A stretch of DNA of 64,000 nucleotides from Nakamurella flavida (GCF_030811475.1 NZ_JAUSQV010000001.1:1054001-1118000); one strand, 5' to 3'. Positions 1 through 9,030 are shown, counted from the stretch's first letter. The notes: a model not told the origin generated them from the sequence alone. Numbers and translations: made by a program.

Positions 1-125
1 GCGTCGCGCAGATCGATGAAGATCACCCCGCCGTGGTCACGGCGGCGGGCCACCCAACCGGCCAACACCACCGAACTGCCCTCGTCGGTGGCACGCAGGG
101 AACCGGCATCTCGATCGCGAAGCAC
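1..125 (-). CDS. aspS: Aspartyl-tRNA synthetase, N-terminal fragment
   Basis: This is the first 41 codons of a minus-strand gene that continues beyond the window. Reading from GTG at 125 gives [16 protein letters not shown], then [20 protein letters not shown] at residues 22-41. That is the highly conserved start of the OB-fold anticodon-binding domain of bacterial AspRS, which charges tRNA-Asp (or, in the non-discriminating form, also tRNA-Asn). A GAGG lies about 10 bases upstream of the GTG. In actinobacteria aspS lies downstream of hisS in the same conserved neighbourhood, which fits hisS at 7.1-8.4 kb. The fragment is too short to tell discriminating from non-discriminating enzymes. Confidence 0.9.
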   Translation of the reverse strand, partial: MLRDRDAGSLRATDEGSSVVLAGWVARRRDHGGVIFIDLRD

Positions 126-281
126 AGCGACAATCCCTCAGGTCGATCACGCAGGAAATCCGAACCGATCGATCCTACGGCGCACGGTCCGGTGGATGTC
201 CGTCCGCCGACCGCCCGGCCACCCCGCACGCGGACCACCCGGTCACACGGCGGAGGGCCGGCCCGGCGGAACACCCACGGT

Positions 282-509
282 TCAGACGGAGAGGTGCTCC
301 TGTGCCGGGCGGTGGAACTGCTGCACGTGGGAGGCCAGCTGCCCGAGCCGTTCGGTGCGGTCGGCGGCCCGGCCGTCGGCCGTCACCCATCGCACCCACT
401 TCAGCTGGTCGTCGGGCCGCAGCGCCTGGAACGCGGTCAACGCGGCCCCGTCGTCGGTCAGCACGGTGGCCATGTCGTCGGGGATCGCCACGCCGTTGTC
501 GGAGATCAT
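282..509 (-). CDS. Small YdeI/OmpD-associated family protein
   Basis: The 75-residue protein has the pattern of the YdeI/OmpdA helical domain: IPDDMATVLTDDGAAL, then AFQALRPDDQLKWVRWV and a basic stretch with TERLGQLASHVQQF. It covers only the C-terminal helical module of the family, and many actinobacterial members are stand-alone like this. The start at 509 is chosen because AGGAG lies 8-9 bases upstream; the longer reading frame (to 863) has low-complexity sequence unlike a protein. Its role is unknown; some relatives have been linked to resistance to cationic peptides or bacteriocins, which is family knowledge and not visible here. It is divergent from the helicase gene. Confidence 0.7.
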   Translation of the reverse strand: MISDNGVAIPDDMATVLTDDGAALTAFQALRPDDQLKWVRWVTADGRAADRTERLGQLASHVQQFHRPAQEHLSV

Positions 510-876
510 CCGGTGCACTCCTGTTCGTCCGGTGGTCCCGCCGGCGCCCTGCCGACTAGGGCTCCAGTCTGCTCCGATCGGGCCCGGCGTGCGGGGTCCC
601 GACGGGCGGATCACTCCCGCGCCGACGGCCGCGCCCGGTACTCCCGGTGACCGGGTGGCGGCAGGGCTCCGCCGGCCGGGTGAGGGGGGCCGGTGGCGAG
701 GAAGATCCAGAACTGTGCGTGAGCTCACCCCGGCGTGCAGCCGTGCGTCCGCTAAGCTGGGGTTCTCCTGGAGCGTGTCGCGCTTCCTCGACGACGGATA
801 CTTCATCTTTCGGGGCCTGCGACCCGTATCGATCAACCGGATCGATTCTGCTCCTCCCCGCAAGTGATGGGCTTAA
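510..876. promoter_or_regulatory. Divergent intergenic region and long helicase leader
   Basis: These 367 bases separate the YdeI-like gene (minus) from the helicase gene (plus). The last AT-rich hexamer with the actinobacterial -10 pattern TANNNT on the plus strand is TAAGCT at 753-758, which would give a leader of about 110 bases. No clear Shine-Dalgarno precedes the helicase ATG at 877. DEAD-box helicases of the cold-shock type often have long structured leaders, so this region is a plausible site of post-transcriptional control. No gene is supported in it. Confidence 0.4.
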
Positions 877-2838
877 ATGTCATTCCCTGCTGTCTCCGTT
901 CCGTCCGATGCTGCCTCCGATCTGCCGACCGTCACCGACGTCCGCGCTGACGACGTCACCACCGCTCCCGCCGACGTCGACGTTCCTGTCGTCGCCGCGG
1001 ACATCGACTCCGCCGACATCGACTCCGCCGAGCTCGACTCCGACCTCGACGAGGACGTCGAGGAGCTCGCCTCCCCCGCCGAGCCCGGCTTCGAGTCCCT
1101 GGGCCTGCCCGCCTCGCTGATGCGGGCCGTCACCAGCCTCGGCTACACCGTCCCCACCGCCATCCAGGCGCAGGCCATCCCGGCCCTGCTGTCCGGTCGT
1201 GACATCACCGGTGTCGCGCAGACCGGCACCGGCAAGACGGCGGCCTTCGGTCTGCCTCTGCTGGCCGCGGTCGACCCGTCGATCCCGCAGGTCCAGGCCC
1301 TGGTGCTGACCCCCACCCGCGAGCTGGCCCAGCAGGTCGCCGAGGCGATCTCCGGGTTCGCGCAGCACCAGCACAAGCTGAACGTCGTCGCCATCTACGG
1401 CGGCGCGAGCTTCCTGCCGCAGCGCAACGCCCTCCGCTCCGGCGCCCAGGTCGTCGTCGGCACCCCCGGCCGGATCATCGACCACCTCGAGCGCAACACC
1501 CTCGACGTCACCGGCATCCGCTTCCTGGTGCTCGACGAGGCCGACGAAATGCTCCGCATGGGCTTCGCCGAGGACGTCGACCGCATCCTGACCGACGCCC
1601 CCAAGGACCGGCAGACGGCGTTGTTCTCCGCGACCATGCCGCCGGCCATCCGCTCGGTGGCCAAGCGCCACCTGAACAACCCGGTCGACGTCACCGTCAG
1701 CCGGCAGTCGTCCACCGTCGCCGGCGTGCGGCAGACCTACGCGGTCGTGCCGTTCCGCGAGAAGGTGGACGTGCTGACCCGCTACCTCTCGGTGCACCCG
1801 GGCGACGCCAGCATCGTCTTCGTCCGCACCAAGGGCGCCTGCGACGAGGTCGGAGCCGAGCTGATCGCCCGCGGCGTGTCCGCCGCGGCCATCAACGGCG
1901 ACGTGCCCCAGAAGGAGCGCGAGCGCATCATCGAGCGCCTCAAGGACGGCCGTCTGGACGTCCTCGTGGCCACCGACGTCGCCGCCCGCGGCCTGGACGT
2001 CGACCGCATCGACCTGGTCGTCAACTTCGACGCCCCCACCGAGGCGGAGTCCTACGTGCACCGCATCGGCCGGACCGGTCGCGCGGGCCGTACCGGCGAG
2101 GCGCTGACCTTCTTCACCCCGCGGGAGACCGCCCGGCTGCGTTCCATCGAGCGGGTCACCGGCCAGAAGCTCGAGCAGATCACCCCGCCGACCGCCGCCC
2201 AGGTGGCCGCGCACGTGGCCACCGAGCAGCTGACCACCGCGGTCACCCGTCTCGACGGCCCCGGCCTGGCCCCCTACCGTGCCGCGGTCACCGCCCGGCT
2301 CGCGCTGGGCGACGTCACGGTCGAGGAGCTCGCCGCGGCGCTGCTCGCGCTGGCCGCCGGCGACGACGGCACCCGCCGTCCCGAGGCCACCCCGTCCACC
2401 TTCGTGGCCGAGCGCCCGGGTCGCGACGCCGCCTTCGGCGCCGACCGCCCGCGTCGGGCCGATCGCGGCCCGGCCGGCCCCCGGTACCGCCTCGCCGTCG
2501 GTCGGGACCACGGTGTGCGTCCGGCCGGCATCGTCGGTGCCATCACCGCCGAGGGCGGCCTGGCCGGCAAGGACGTCGGCCGGATCGACATCTACGACAC
2601 GTACAGCACCGTCGAGATCGCCGGCGACCTGAACCCGGCCACCATCGGCAAGATCAGCAACGCCAAGGTGAGCGGGCAGAGCCTGCGCATCCAGCCCGAT
2701 CACGGTGCCCCGCCGGCCGCCGCGGGCCCCCGCGGACCGCGCCGCTCCGGCCCGGGTCGCGACGAGCGTGGCGACCGCGGCCAGGGCCGCGGCGGCGAGC
2801 GCGGCGGCTTCCGCGAGCGTCGCTCCTTCGCGCGCTGA
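877..2838 (+). CDS. deaD: DEAD-box ATP-dependent RNA helicase, DeaD/CsdA type
   Basis: The 653-residue protein unwinds RNA in ribosome assembly or mRNA decay, typically at low temperature. All helicase motifs are present in order: Q motif near residues 70-98, AQTGTGKT (114-121), PTREL, GTPGRI, DEAD (220-223), SAT, ARGLDV and HRIGRTGRAG near 393-402. A DbpA-like RNA-binding domain follows at about 535-608, and the protein ends in an Arg/Gly-rich tail. The first 65 residues are acidic with a short repeat (DIDSADIDSAELDSD) and look disordered. The ATG at 877 has a poor ribosome-binding site, so the exact start is less certain than the identity. A strong hairpin follows the stop. Confidence 0.95.
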   Translation: MSFPAVSVPSDAASDLPTVTDVRADDVTTAPADVDVPVVAADIDSADIDSAELDSDLDEDVEELASPAEPGFESLGLPASLMRAVTSLGYTVPTAIQAQAIPALLSGRDITGVAQTGTGKTAAFGLPLLAAVDPSIPQVQALVLTPTRELAQQVAEAISGFAQHQHKLNVVAIYGGASFLPQRNALRSGAQVVVGTPGRIIDHLERNTLDVTGIRFLVLDEADEMLRMGFAEDVDRILTDAPKDRQTALFSATMPPAIRSVAKRHLNNPVDVTVSRQSSTVAGVRQTYAVVPFREKVDVLTRYLSVHPGDASIVFVRTKGACDEVGAELIARGVSAAAINGDVPQKERERIIERLKDGRLDVLVATDVAARGLDVDRIDLVVNFDAPTEAESYVHRIGRTGRAGRTGEALTFFTPRETARLRSIERVTGQKLEQITPPTAAQVAAHVATEQLTTAVTRLDGPGLAPYRAAVTARLALGDVTVEELAAALLALAAGDDGTRRPEATPSTFVAERPGRDAAFGADRPRRADRGPAGPRYRLAVGRDHGVRPAGIVGAITAEGGLAGKDVGRIDIYDTYSTVEIAGDLNPATIGKISNAKVSGQSLRIQPDHGAPPAAAGPRGPRRSGPGRDERGDRGQGRGGERGGFRERRSFAR

Positions 2839-2852
2839 CCTGATCCACCCCA

Positions 2853-2884
2853 AAACGGCCGTCCCCTCACGGGGGCGGCCGTTT
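2853..2884 (+). terminator. Intrinsic terminator after the helicase
   Basis: AAACGGCCG (2853-2861) pairs with CGGCCGTTT (2876-2884), extended by CCCC/GGGG around a TCAC loop, giving a stem of about 14 base pairs that ends in a short T run. It lies 15 bases past the helicase stop and before the next gene on the same strand. Confidence 0.8.
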
Positions 2885-2950
2885 CCGCGTCCCGGGCCGG
2901 GCCGGTCTCCCCCGGCCAGGCGGATCCGGGACGACTGGCAGGCTGTCGGG

Positions 2951-4003
2951 GTGACCGACACCGTCCGCGTGGCCCTGGCCACCCCGCTCGCCCCCGATCT
3001 GCGCCACCTCATCACCGACGTCGACCCCCGGGTCGAACTGCTCGTCGACGACACCCTCCTCCCGGCCCAGCGCTACCCGGGTGATCACTCCGGCGACCCC
3101 GACTTCCGGCGCACCCCGGAGCAGCAGGCCGCCTTCGACGCCCTGCTCGCCCGGGCCGACATCCTGTACGGCATCCCGGACGTGCAGGCCTCGACCCTGG
3201 CCCCGGCCATCGCCGCCAACCCCCGCCTGCGGTGGGTGCAGGCCATGGCGGCCGGCGGCGGGTCGACCGTCAAGGCCGCGGAGCTGTCACCGGAAGCACT
3301 GGCGCAGGTCACCTTCACCACCGCGGCCGGCGTGCACGGCGGACCGCTGGCCGAGTTCGCCCTGTTCGGTGTGCTCGCCGGGTTCAAGGGACTGGACCGC
3401 CTGCAGCGCGACCAGGCCGCCCACCACTGGCCGGCGGAGAACTACCTGATGCGGCACATCGCCGAGTCCACCGTCGCCGTCATCGGTCTCGGCGGTATCG
3501 GCCAGGAGACGGCACGCCTGCTCAACGCCTTCGGCGCCACCGTGCTCGGCGTCAAGCGCGCCGTCGAGCCCGTCGAGCACGTCGACGAGGTCTTCGCCAC
3601 CGCCGATCTGCCCACGGTCGTCGGCCGCGCCGACGCCGTGGTCATCACCCTGCCGGGCACGGAACAGACCGAGAACCTGTACGACGCAGCCATGATCGCG
3701 GCCACCAAGCCGGGTGCGGTTCTGGTCAACGTCGGCCGCGGCAGCGTCGTCGACGAGGCCGCGATGATCGCGGCGCTGCGGTCCGGGCATCTGTCCGCCG
3801 CCTACCTCGACGTCGTGGCCCAGGAACCGTTGGCGACCGACTCGCCGCTCTGGGAGATCCCGTCGGTGGTCATCGCCCCGCACACCGCGGCCCTCTCGGT
3901 GCACCAGGACCGACAGATCGCCGAGTTGTTCGCCGACAACCTCGCCCACTTCCTCCGCGGCGAACCGATGCGGAACGTCGTCGACACCCAGCACTTCTAC
4001 TGA
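2951..4003 (+). CDS. D-isomer-specific 2-hydroxyacid dehydrogenase
   Basis: The 350-residue protein belongs to the NAD(P)-dependent D-2-hydroxyacid dehydrogenase family, which interconverts 2-keto and D-2-hydroxy acids in the cytoplasm. The nucleotide-binding motif GLGGIGQE is in the middle of the protein. The three catalytic positions are visible: Arg in NVGRGSVVD, Glu in VVAQEPL and His in APHTAAL. The GTG at 2951 is chosen because the sequence becomes family-like there (VTDTVRVALATPL); the frame upstream runs through the helicase tail and terminator. The substrate cannot be predicted. It is a single gene, convergent with the radical SAM gene. Confidence 0.85.
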   Translation: MTDTVRVALATPLAPDLRHLITDVDPRVELLVDDTLLPAQRYPGDHSGDPDFRRTPEQQAAFDALLARADILYGIPDVQASTLAPAIAANPRLRWVQAMAAGGGSTVKAAELSPEALAQVTFTTAAGVHGGPLAEFALFGVLAGFKGLDRLQRDQAAHHWPAENYLMRHIAESTVAVIGLGGIGQETARLLNAFGATVLGVKRAVEPVEHVDEVFATADLPTVVGRADAVVITLPGTEQTENLYDAAMIAATKPGAVLVNVGRGSVVDEAAMIAALRSGHLSAAYLDVVAQEPLATDSPLWEIPSVVIAPHTAALSVHQDRQIAELFADNLAHFLRGEPMRNVVDTQHFY

Positions 4004-4052
4004 CCCGCACGACGCGGGCAGGTCGGCCCGATGCCCACGCCCGGCCGACCGC

Positions 4053-5111
4053 TCAGAACAGGGTGGCCGGCTCCTCGGCCGGGCGGGCGGGCAGGTCGGG
4101 CATACTGCCGGCCGGGAACCCCGCGGTCTCGTCACCGGGCAGTCCACGCAGCTGGTCCGTCCCGGAGGCCAGACCGTGGCTGCGCGCCAGCTCGCGCACC
4201 GTGGCCTGCAGACGCTCCCGGTAGGGCCGGGGCAGGGTGGACCCGTGGGCGTAGAGGCGGAGGTAGGTCTCGGTCAGCTCGGGGTGGTGCTGCCCGAGCC
4301 ATCGCAGGAACCACTCCCGTGCCCCGGGCCGCAGATGCAGGGGCACGCAGCTGATACCGGTGGCCCCCGCCTCGACGACCTCGGCGACCACCGCATCGAG
4401 CTGCTCCGCGGAATCGGTGAGGTGCGGCAACACCGGGGCGATCAGCACTCCGCAGGGCAGCCCGGCATCGCGGATCCGACGGATCAGCTCCAGGCGCGCC
4501 CGCGGGGTCGGCGTGCCCGGTTCCAGAACGGCCTGCAGCGCCGGGTCCAGCAGGGCGAGCGAGACGCCCATCCCGATGGGCACGTCCGTCCGCGCGGCGG
4601 CGAGCACCGGGAGGTCCCGGGCGAGGACGGTGCCCTTGGTCAGGATCGAGAACGGGGTGCCACTGCCCGCCAGCGCCCGGATGATCTCCGGCATCAGCTG
4701 GTACCGCCCCTCCGCACGCTGGTAGGGGTCGGTGTTGGTCCCCATGGCCACGTGTTCCCGAGCCCACCGCGGCGACTGCACCTCCCTGGCGACCACGGCG
4801 CCGATGTTCGTCTTCACCACGATCTCGCTGTCGAAGTCCGCGCCGCTGTCGAACTCGAGGTACGTGTGGGTGTTGCGGGCGAAGCAGTACACGCACGCGT
4901 GGCTGCAGCCGCGGTACGGATTGACCGTCCAGCCGAAGGGCATCGGCGAGGTGGACGGGACCCGGTTCAGGCCGGACCGGCAGTGCACCTCGTGGAAGGT
5001 GATGCCGGCGAAGTCCGGGGTCCGCACGGTGCGGACCAGACCGGCCAGCCGGTTCAGGCCGGGCAGCGCCGCGGCATCATCGTGGGCCAGCGCCAGGGGT
5101 TCCCATCTCAC
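4053..5111 (-). CDS. Radical SAM protein, Rv2578c family (SOS-controlled)
   Basis: The 352-residue protein has the radical SAM cluster motif CxxxCxxC in RGCSHACVYCFARNTH, preceded by MPFGWTVNPYRG, as in the Rv2578c / spore-photolyase-like family. Radical SAM enzymes use a 4Fe-4S cluster to cleave S-adenosylmethionine; the reaction of this subfamily is not known. The GTG at 5111 is preferred: the reading frame upstream contains a perfect LexA operator and a well-spaced promoter, so translation is likely to begin at or next to the transcript start. In M. tuberculosis the homologue Rv2578c is, to my knowledge, in the LexA regulon, which fits a DNA-damage role. Confidence 0.85.
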   Translation of the reverse strand: MRWEPLALAHDDAAALPGLNRLAGLVRTVRTPDFAGITFHEVHCRSGLNRVPSTSPMPFGWTVNPYRGCSHACVYCFARNTHTYLEFDSGADFDSEIVVKTNIGAVVAREVQSPRWAREHVAMGTNTDPYQRAEGRYQLMPEIIRALAGSGTPFSILTKGTVLARDLPVLAAARTDVPIGMGVSLALLDPALQAVLEPGTPTPRARLELIRRIRDAGLPCGVLIAPVLPHLTDSAEQLDAVVAEVVEAGATGISCVPLHLRPGAREWFLRWLGQHHPELTETYLRLYAHGSTLPRPYRERLQATVRELARSHGLASGTDQLRGLPGDETAGFPAGSMPDLPARPAEEPATLF

Positions 5112-5117
5112 CCGGTC

Positions 5118-5146
5118 AGTCGAACACGTGTTCGACACGTGGTCAA
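5118..5146 (-). promoter_or_regulatory. SOS promoter with perfect LexA box
   Basis: TCGAACACGTGTTCGA at 5120-5135 is a perfect 16-base palindrome and an exact match to the actinobacterial LexA consensus TCGAAC-N4-GTTCGA. On the minus strand a -35 box TTGACC (5146-5141) and a -10-like TCGACT (5123-5118) are exactly 17 bases apart, so the LexA box fills the spacer and overlaps the -10. Six bases (GACCGG) then lead to the GTG, implying a leaderless, LexA-repressed transcript. Confidence 0.85.
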
Positions 5147-5299
5147 CCCTGTTCGGCACCGCCCGGGATGTTCTCCGTGGATGAGCGCGTCGTCCCGGCA
5201 CAGCACGCAGCAGACACGACGATGACTACCTTGAGTGCGAGCACGTGACGGATGGTGAAGTCGGGAGCGGTCCTCGGCTCGCCGGGATGGGGGTGCGGG

Positions 5300-5788
5300 A
5301 TGCGGGACACCGGGCGATCGCACTCCTGGCGTGGGCGGGCCGGGGTCACCCTGGTGGTCCTCGCCCTCGGCTGGGGTGCCGCCGGCTGCGCGGGCACCGA
5401 CGGCCGGACCACGACCACCGGATCGGCCGGACCGACCACGGTGTCCCCCGCCCCGGCCGGCCCCGTGGCGAGCGGGACGGCGGACGCACCGACCCTGCAG
5501 GGACGGACCGGCCTCGGCTCCACGCCGCCGACATCCGCCGACGAGGGCGGACCGGAGGAGGAGACCGGGGACGACACCGCCTTGATGCCCGATCTGACGG
5601 GGGCACACATGGGCGAGGCCCGACGCCTCCTGGCCGGCACCCCGGTCCGGTTGCTGGACCGTTCCGGGGTCGACCTGGGCGACTCCGGGGACTTCGGTGT
5701 GGTGTGTGCACAGACCCCGCCGCCCGGCGCCCGGGAGGGTCCCGCCCCCGCGACCCTCACCGTGGCCGACTCCACGGCGGAGTGCTGA
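5300..5788 (+). CDS. PASTA-like domain lipoprotein
   Basis: The 162-residue protein starts with a basic segment, a hydrophobic stretch VTLVVLALGWGAA and a Cys (AAGC), as expected for a lipoprotein signal with a relaxed lipobox. A Thr/Pro/Gly-rich linker follows. The C-terminal 65 residues resemble one PASTA repeat: MPDLTGAHMGEARRLLAGTP, then VVCAQTPPPGAREGPAPATL. PASTA domains bind muropeptides or lipid II, so a cell-wall-associated role outside the membrane is likely. ATG at 5300 is chosen because the signal peptide begins there; an upstream start at 5252 would add 16 residues. It lies between divergent and convergent neighbours and looks monocistronic. Confidence 0.65.
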   Translation: MRDTGRSHSWRGRAGVTLVVLALGWGAAGCAGTDGRTTTTGSAGPTTVSPAPAGPVASGTADAPTLQGRTGLGSTPPTSADEGGPEEETGDDTALMPDLTGAHMGEARRLLAGTPVRLLDRSGVDLGDSGDFGVVCAQTPPPGAREGPAPATLTVADSTAEC

Positions 5789-5827
5789 CCGTCGGGGCGC
5801 GGTGGCCGGTCCCGAACCGGCTGCCGG

Positions 5828-6703
5828 TCAGCGCACGGGGCGGAAGCGGGCGCGCAGACCGGGCAGGGCCTGGCGGACGACACCCACGGTGGCCGCCCCG
5901 GCGCGGGTGAGCGCGGAGGTCGCCGCGCCACCGGGAGCCCACACGGAGCGGGCCGGCTCGGCGATCGAGGTATGGGCTCCGACCACCACGTCCACCGGTA
6001 CCGCTCCGGCCGGGAGGACGGCGGCACCCGTGGCCACCGCGTCCCGTGCGTCGGACTGCCGGGCCATGGCCCCGGCCCTCACCCAGGTGATCACATCGAA
6101 ATCTGCTGCTGCCGAACGGATCTGCTCGACACCGATCGTGGATCGCCCCGGGACGGCCGCCCGCAGCAGGAGCAGCAGCGCGGCGCCGGACGGGCCTGGT
6201 ACCGACGCGTCGATGCCGGCCAGGGGAACGACTTGCCGGGACTTCCACATCTCGGTGAAGAACCGGTCGGGGTCACCGACGCCGGCGAACCCGCAGTACA
6301 GGTCGAGCACCAGGTCCGGGCGTTCGGGCACGGTCCAGGCGGTGACGTCACGGGGGTGACCGCCGTCCCGGACCCCCTGGAGCCGCCAGGTGTACCGGTG
6401 ATGCCGGAGCAGCAGCTGGGCGGTGTCCACCGCCCAGGGCGCCACGAGCAGCTCGAGCGTGCCCTCCGTCCGGCGGGAGGCGGACGACAGCGAGCGCCCG
6501 TGCACGGCCGGCCGGCTGAGCACGATGCTCTGGATGCCGGCCCGGCGCAGGATCTGCACCGTGCGGGCCGCGACCGCGTCGGCGACCGAGCCGACGGGCG
6601 CGTCGTCCGCCGCCACAGCGGCGGACGGGCGGGACGACCCGACGACCCGGAGCGGAGTGCGGCCGGTGAGCGTGGGTGTCGCAGTGGTGCGGTCGGCCGT
6701 CAT
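5828..6703 (-). CDS. Degenerate nucleotidyltransferase-like protein
   Basis: The 291-residue protein resembles the uncharacterised nucleotidyltransferase family (PF14907-like) in layout: an N-terminal helix leading into VLSRPAVHGRSL, a strand TLELLVAPWAVDTAQLLL, then HHRYTWRLQG, and a strand VLDLYCGF. The position that usually carries the metal-binding DxD is LEL here, so catalysis is doubtful. The assignment rests on pattern only and could be wrong. The start at 6703 has GAGGA seven bases upstream; a longer frame to 6799 adds an implausible Arg-rich leader. Its function is unknown. Confidence 0.5.
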   Translation of the reverse strand: MTADRTTATPTLTGRTPLRVVGSSRPSAAVAADDAPVGSVADAVAARTVQILRRAGIQSIVLSRPAVHGRSLSSASRRTEGTLELLVAPWAVDTAQLLLRHHRYTWRLQGVRDGGHPRDVTAWTVPERPDLVLDLYCGFAGVGDPDRFFTEMWKSRQVVPLAGIDASVPGPSGAALLLLLRAAVPGRSTIGVEQIRSAAADFDVITWVRAGAMARQSDARDAVATGAAVLPAGAVPVDVVVGAHTSIAEPARSVWAPGGAATSALTRAGAATVGVVRQALPGLRARFRPVR

Positions 6704-7073
6704 CGCGTCCTCACAGGGTGTTTCGGCATGCCGAACGGCACGGCGAGAGATGATGCGGGGATCGCGATCTCGCCCGGAACGAGGCGACAGATCGGACACG
6801 CCCGATGCGCGTCACACGGCGAAGTCGCCGGACCCTCTGCGGACAGTCTGCGGCAGGGAGCGGAGGAGGGAAAGGTCTGCGGAGTACCCGGCGCCGTCGG
6901 CATCAGGAGGCCGACGGCGCACAGGGTGACCGGACCGACTCGGCGGTGGCCGCCACCGGACGACGGGCGCCCCCACCGGGTGAGACCGATCACCGGCCGG
7001 TCACGCACCCGCCGCGTGCCCCCCGACGATCACCCGGTGGAATGCCGAAAAAGATCATCCGGCCGGGTCGACC
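6704..7073. other. Intergenic region with a long inverted repeat
   Basis: These 370 bases lie between hisS and the next gene on the same strand. The only clear structure is a pair of 11-base arms, CCACCGGGTGA (6973-6983) and TCACCCGGTGG (7030-7040), flanking a 46-base loop that itself contains ACCGGCCGGT. It could end the hisS transcript, since a T5 run lies just before it in the minus direction, but there is no classical terminator. A 102-codon minus frame here (6700-7008) overlaps the next start by ATGA, but only about 75% of its third positions are G or C, well below the real genes nearby, so I do not call it. Confidence 0.4.
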
Positions 7074-8354
7074 TCAGCCCAGCAGGCTCACCACGTGCTC
7101 GACCACGCGACCGGACGCGATCGAGGCCTGTTCGCCCGAGCCGAGATCGCGCACGGTGACCGTCCCTGCGGCCAGCTCGTTCTCGCCCAGCAACAGGGCC
7201 ACCCGGGCGCCGGAGTCGTTGGCCAGCTTCATCGCACTCTTCAGCGCGCGGCCGCCGTAGGCCAGGTCGGTGCGGATGCCGGCCCTGCGCAGTTCGCCGG
7301 CCAGGGCGACGAGCGGCCCGGTGGTCCCCGGCCCGACCGGGATCCCGTACACCTCGCACCGCGCCGACGATCCGACCTGCACGCCCTCGGCCTCGGCGGC
7401 CATCAGGGTGCGGTCGACGCCGATGCCGAACCCGATGCCGGACAACGCCGCCCCGCCCAGCTCGCTCATCAGACCGTCGTACCGCCCGCCGCCGCCCATG
7501 CCGGACTGCGCACCCAGCCCCGGGTGGACGAACTCGAAGGTGGTGCGGGTGTAGTAGTCCAGCCCGCGCACCATCCGCGGGTTGATGACGTACCGCACGC
7601 CCAGCGCGTCCAGCAGCGCGCGCACCTCGGTGAAGTGCTCGGCGCTCTCGGCGCCCAGGTGATCCAGCAACAGGGGCGCGTCGGCGAGCATCTCCTGCAC
7701 CGCCGGACGCTTGTCGTCCAGCACCCGCAGCGGGTTGAGCCGGGCCCGTTCCCGGGTCGCCTCGTCGAGCGGGAGGTCGGACAGGAAGCGCTGCAGCAAC
7801 TCCCGGTAGGCCGGCCGCGAGGTGTGGTCGCCCAGCGAGGTCAGCTCCAGGCGGTAGCCGGCCAGCCCCACGGCGCGGAACGCTTCGTCGGCCACCGCGA
7901 TGACCTCGGCGTCCAGGGCCGGGTCGTCCGAACCGATCGCCTCGATGCCGACCTGCTGCAGCTGCCGGTACCGGCCGGCCTGCGGGCGCTCGTACCGGAA
8001 GAACGGGCCGGAGTAGACGAGCTTGACCGGCAACGAGCCCTTGTCCAACCGGTTCTCGATGACCGACCGCATCACCCCGGCCGTACCCTCCGGGCGCAGG
8101 GTCACCGACCGGCCGCCGCGATCGGCGAAGGAGTACATCTCCTTGGCCACCACGTCGGTGCTCTCCCCCACCCCGCGGGCGAACAGGGCGGTGTCCTCGA
8201 AGACGGGCAGTTCGATGGGCGAGTACCCGGCACGGTCGGCGGCGGCCAGCAGGGTCCGGCGCACGGCGTCGAACGCGCGGGACCGCGGCGGCACGTAGTC
8301 CGGGACGCCCTTGGGTGCGGCGAACGGCCCGGTGGGGCCGGTGGTGCTGGTCAT
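7074..8354 (-). CDS. hisS: Histidyl-tRNA synthetase
   Basis: The 426-residue class II synthetase charges tRNA-His. Class II motif 1 lies near the N-terminus, motif 2 is [13 protein letters not shown], and the histidine-specific loop [12 protein letters not shown] is intact. The C-terminal anticodon-binding domain begins around residue 330. The ATG at 8354 follows GAGGG by about six bases and starts only one base after the stop of the upstream MBL gene, so the two are translated from one message. Length is normal for the family. Confidence 0.97.
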   Translation of the reverse strand: MTSTTGPTGPFAAPKGVPDYVPPRSRAFDAVRRTLLAAADRAGYSPIELPVFEDTALFARGVGESTDVVAKEMYSFADRGGRSVTLRPEGTAGVMRSVIENRLDKGSLPVKLVYSGPFFRYERPQAGRYRQLQQVGIEAIGSDDPALDAEVIAVADEAFRAVGLAGYRLELTSLGDHTSRPAYRELLQRFLSDLPLDEATRERARLNPLRVLDDKRPAVQEMLADAPLLLDHLGAESAEHFTEVRALLDALGVRYVINPRMVRGLDYYTRTTFEFVHPGLGAQSGMGGGGRYDGLMSELGGAALSGIGFGIGVDRTLMAAEAEGVQVGSSARCEVYGIPVGPGTTGPLVALAGELRRAGIRTDLAYGGRALKSAMKLANDSGARVALLLGENELAAGTVTVRDLGSGEQASIASGRVVEHVVSLLG

Positions 8355-8355
8355 G

Positions 8356-9018
8356 TCAGACCCTCTGCAGGTAGGGGTTGCCGACGCGTTCCGCGCCGAT
8401 CGTGCTGGTCGGTCCGTGGCCGGGGAGGACGACGGCGTCGTCCGGCCGGGTGAGCAGGTGGTCGTGGAGCGACGCGGTGAGCTCGGCGGTGGACCCGCCG
8501 GGCAGGTCGGTGCGGCCGACCGAGCCGGCGAACAGGGTGTCGCCGGTGAGGAGGACCTCGGGGCGGTCGTCCGCCGCGGCGAGGCGGAACACGACCGACC
8601 CGCGGGTGTGCCCGGGGGTGTGATGCACCGCGATCCGGAGCCCGCCGGCCACCAGCTCGCCGCCCAACGGGTGCACCACCTCCGGGCGCAGCCCGTCCAA
8701 CGGCATCCCGGCCAGGGCGGCGCGCAGCTCAGGCAAGAGCCCGGACAGCGGATCGTCGAGCAGGACCTCGTCCGCGGCGTGCAGGTGGGCGGGGATCCCC
8801 GCCGACCGGCACAGCGCCGCCGCCGAGGCGATGTGATCGAGGTGCCCGTGGGTCAGCAGCACCGCCACCGGACGCAGACCGTGCTCGGCGAGCAGGGGCT
8901 CGAGCCGGACCAGGGCGTCCTGACCGGGATCGACGACCAGCGCGTCCCCGCCGGGCTCGGCGGCGAGCACGTAGCAGTTGGCCTGGAACGACCCGGCCGG
9001 GAACCCCGCGATGAACAC
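8356..9018 (-). CDS. MBL-fold hydrolase (glyoxalase II-like)
   Basis: The 220-residue protein has the metallo-beta-lactamase-fold metal site THGHLDH (HxHxDH), a later HTPGH and a final GHGPTS, which hold a di-metal centre. Family members hydrolyse thioesters such as S-lactoyl-thiols, but this subgroup (Rv2581c type) is not characterised well enough to name a substrate. It sits immediately upstream of hisS, as in many actinobacteria. The GTG at 9018 is six bases from a TAGGGT hexamer, so the mRNA is probably leaderless. Confidence 0.9.
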   Translation of the reverse strand: MFIAGFPAGSFQANCYVLAAEPGGDALVVDPGQDALVRLEPLLAEHGLRPVAVLLTHGHLDHIASAAALCRSAGIPAHLHAADEVLLDDPLSGLLPELRAALAGMPLDGLRPEVVHPLGGELVAGGLRIAVHHTPGHTRGSVVFRLAAADDRPEVLLTGDTLFAGSVGRTDLPGGSTAELTASLHDHLLTRPDDAVVLPGHGPTSTIGAERVGNPYLQRV

Positions 9019-9024
9019 CCGGTC

Positions 9025-9030
9025 ACCCTA
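9025..9030 (-). promoter_or_regulatory. -10 box of a leaderless MBL-hisS promoter
   Basis: TAGGGT on the minus strand fits the actinobacterial TANNNT -10 pattern. It is followed by exactly six bases, GACCGG, and then the GTG start, so the first transcribed base should be at the start codon. No Shine-Dalgarno is present, in agreement with a leaderless message. Confidence 0.6.

Noticed and set aside
880-3054. 724-codon minus-strand frame opposite the helicase
   Set aside because: It mirrors the helicase gene in another frame and has the Gly/Asp/Val-rich make-up typical of antisense frames in GC-rich DNA.
5252-5299. Longer start for the PASTA-like lipoprotein
   Set aside because: The signal peptide begins naturally at 5300; extra residues before it would disturb a lipoprotein signal.
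6700-7008. 102-codon minus-strand frame whose stop overlaps the next start by ATGA
   Set aside because: Only about 75% of its third codon positions are G or C, compared with over 90% in real genes nearby, and the protein shows no family pattern.
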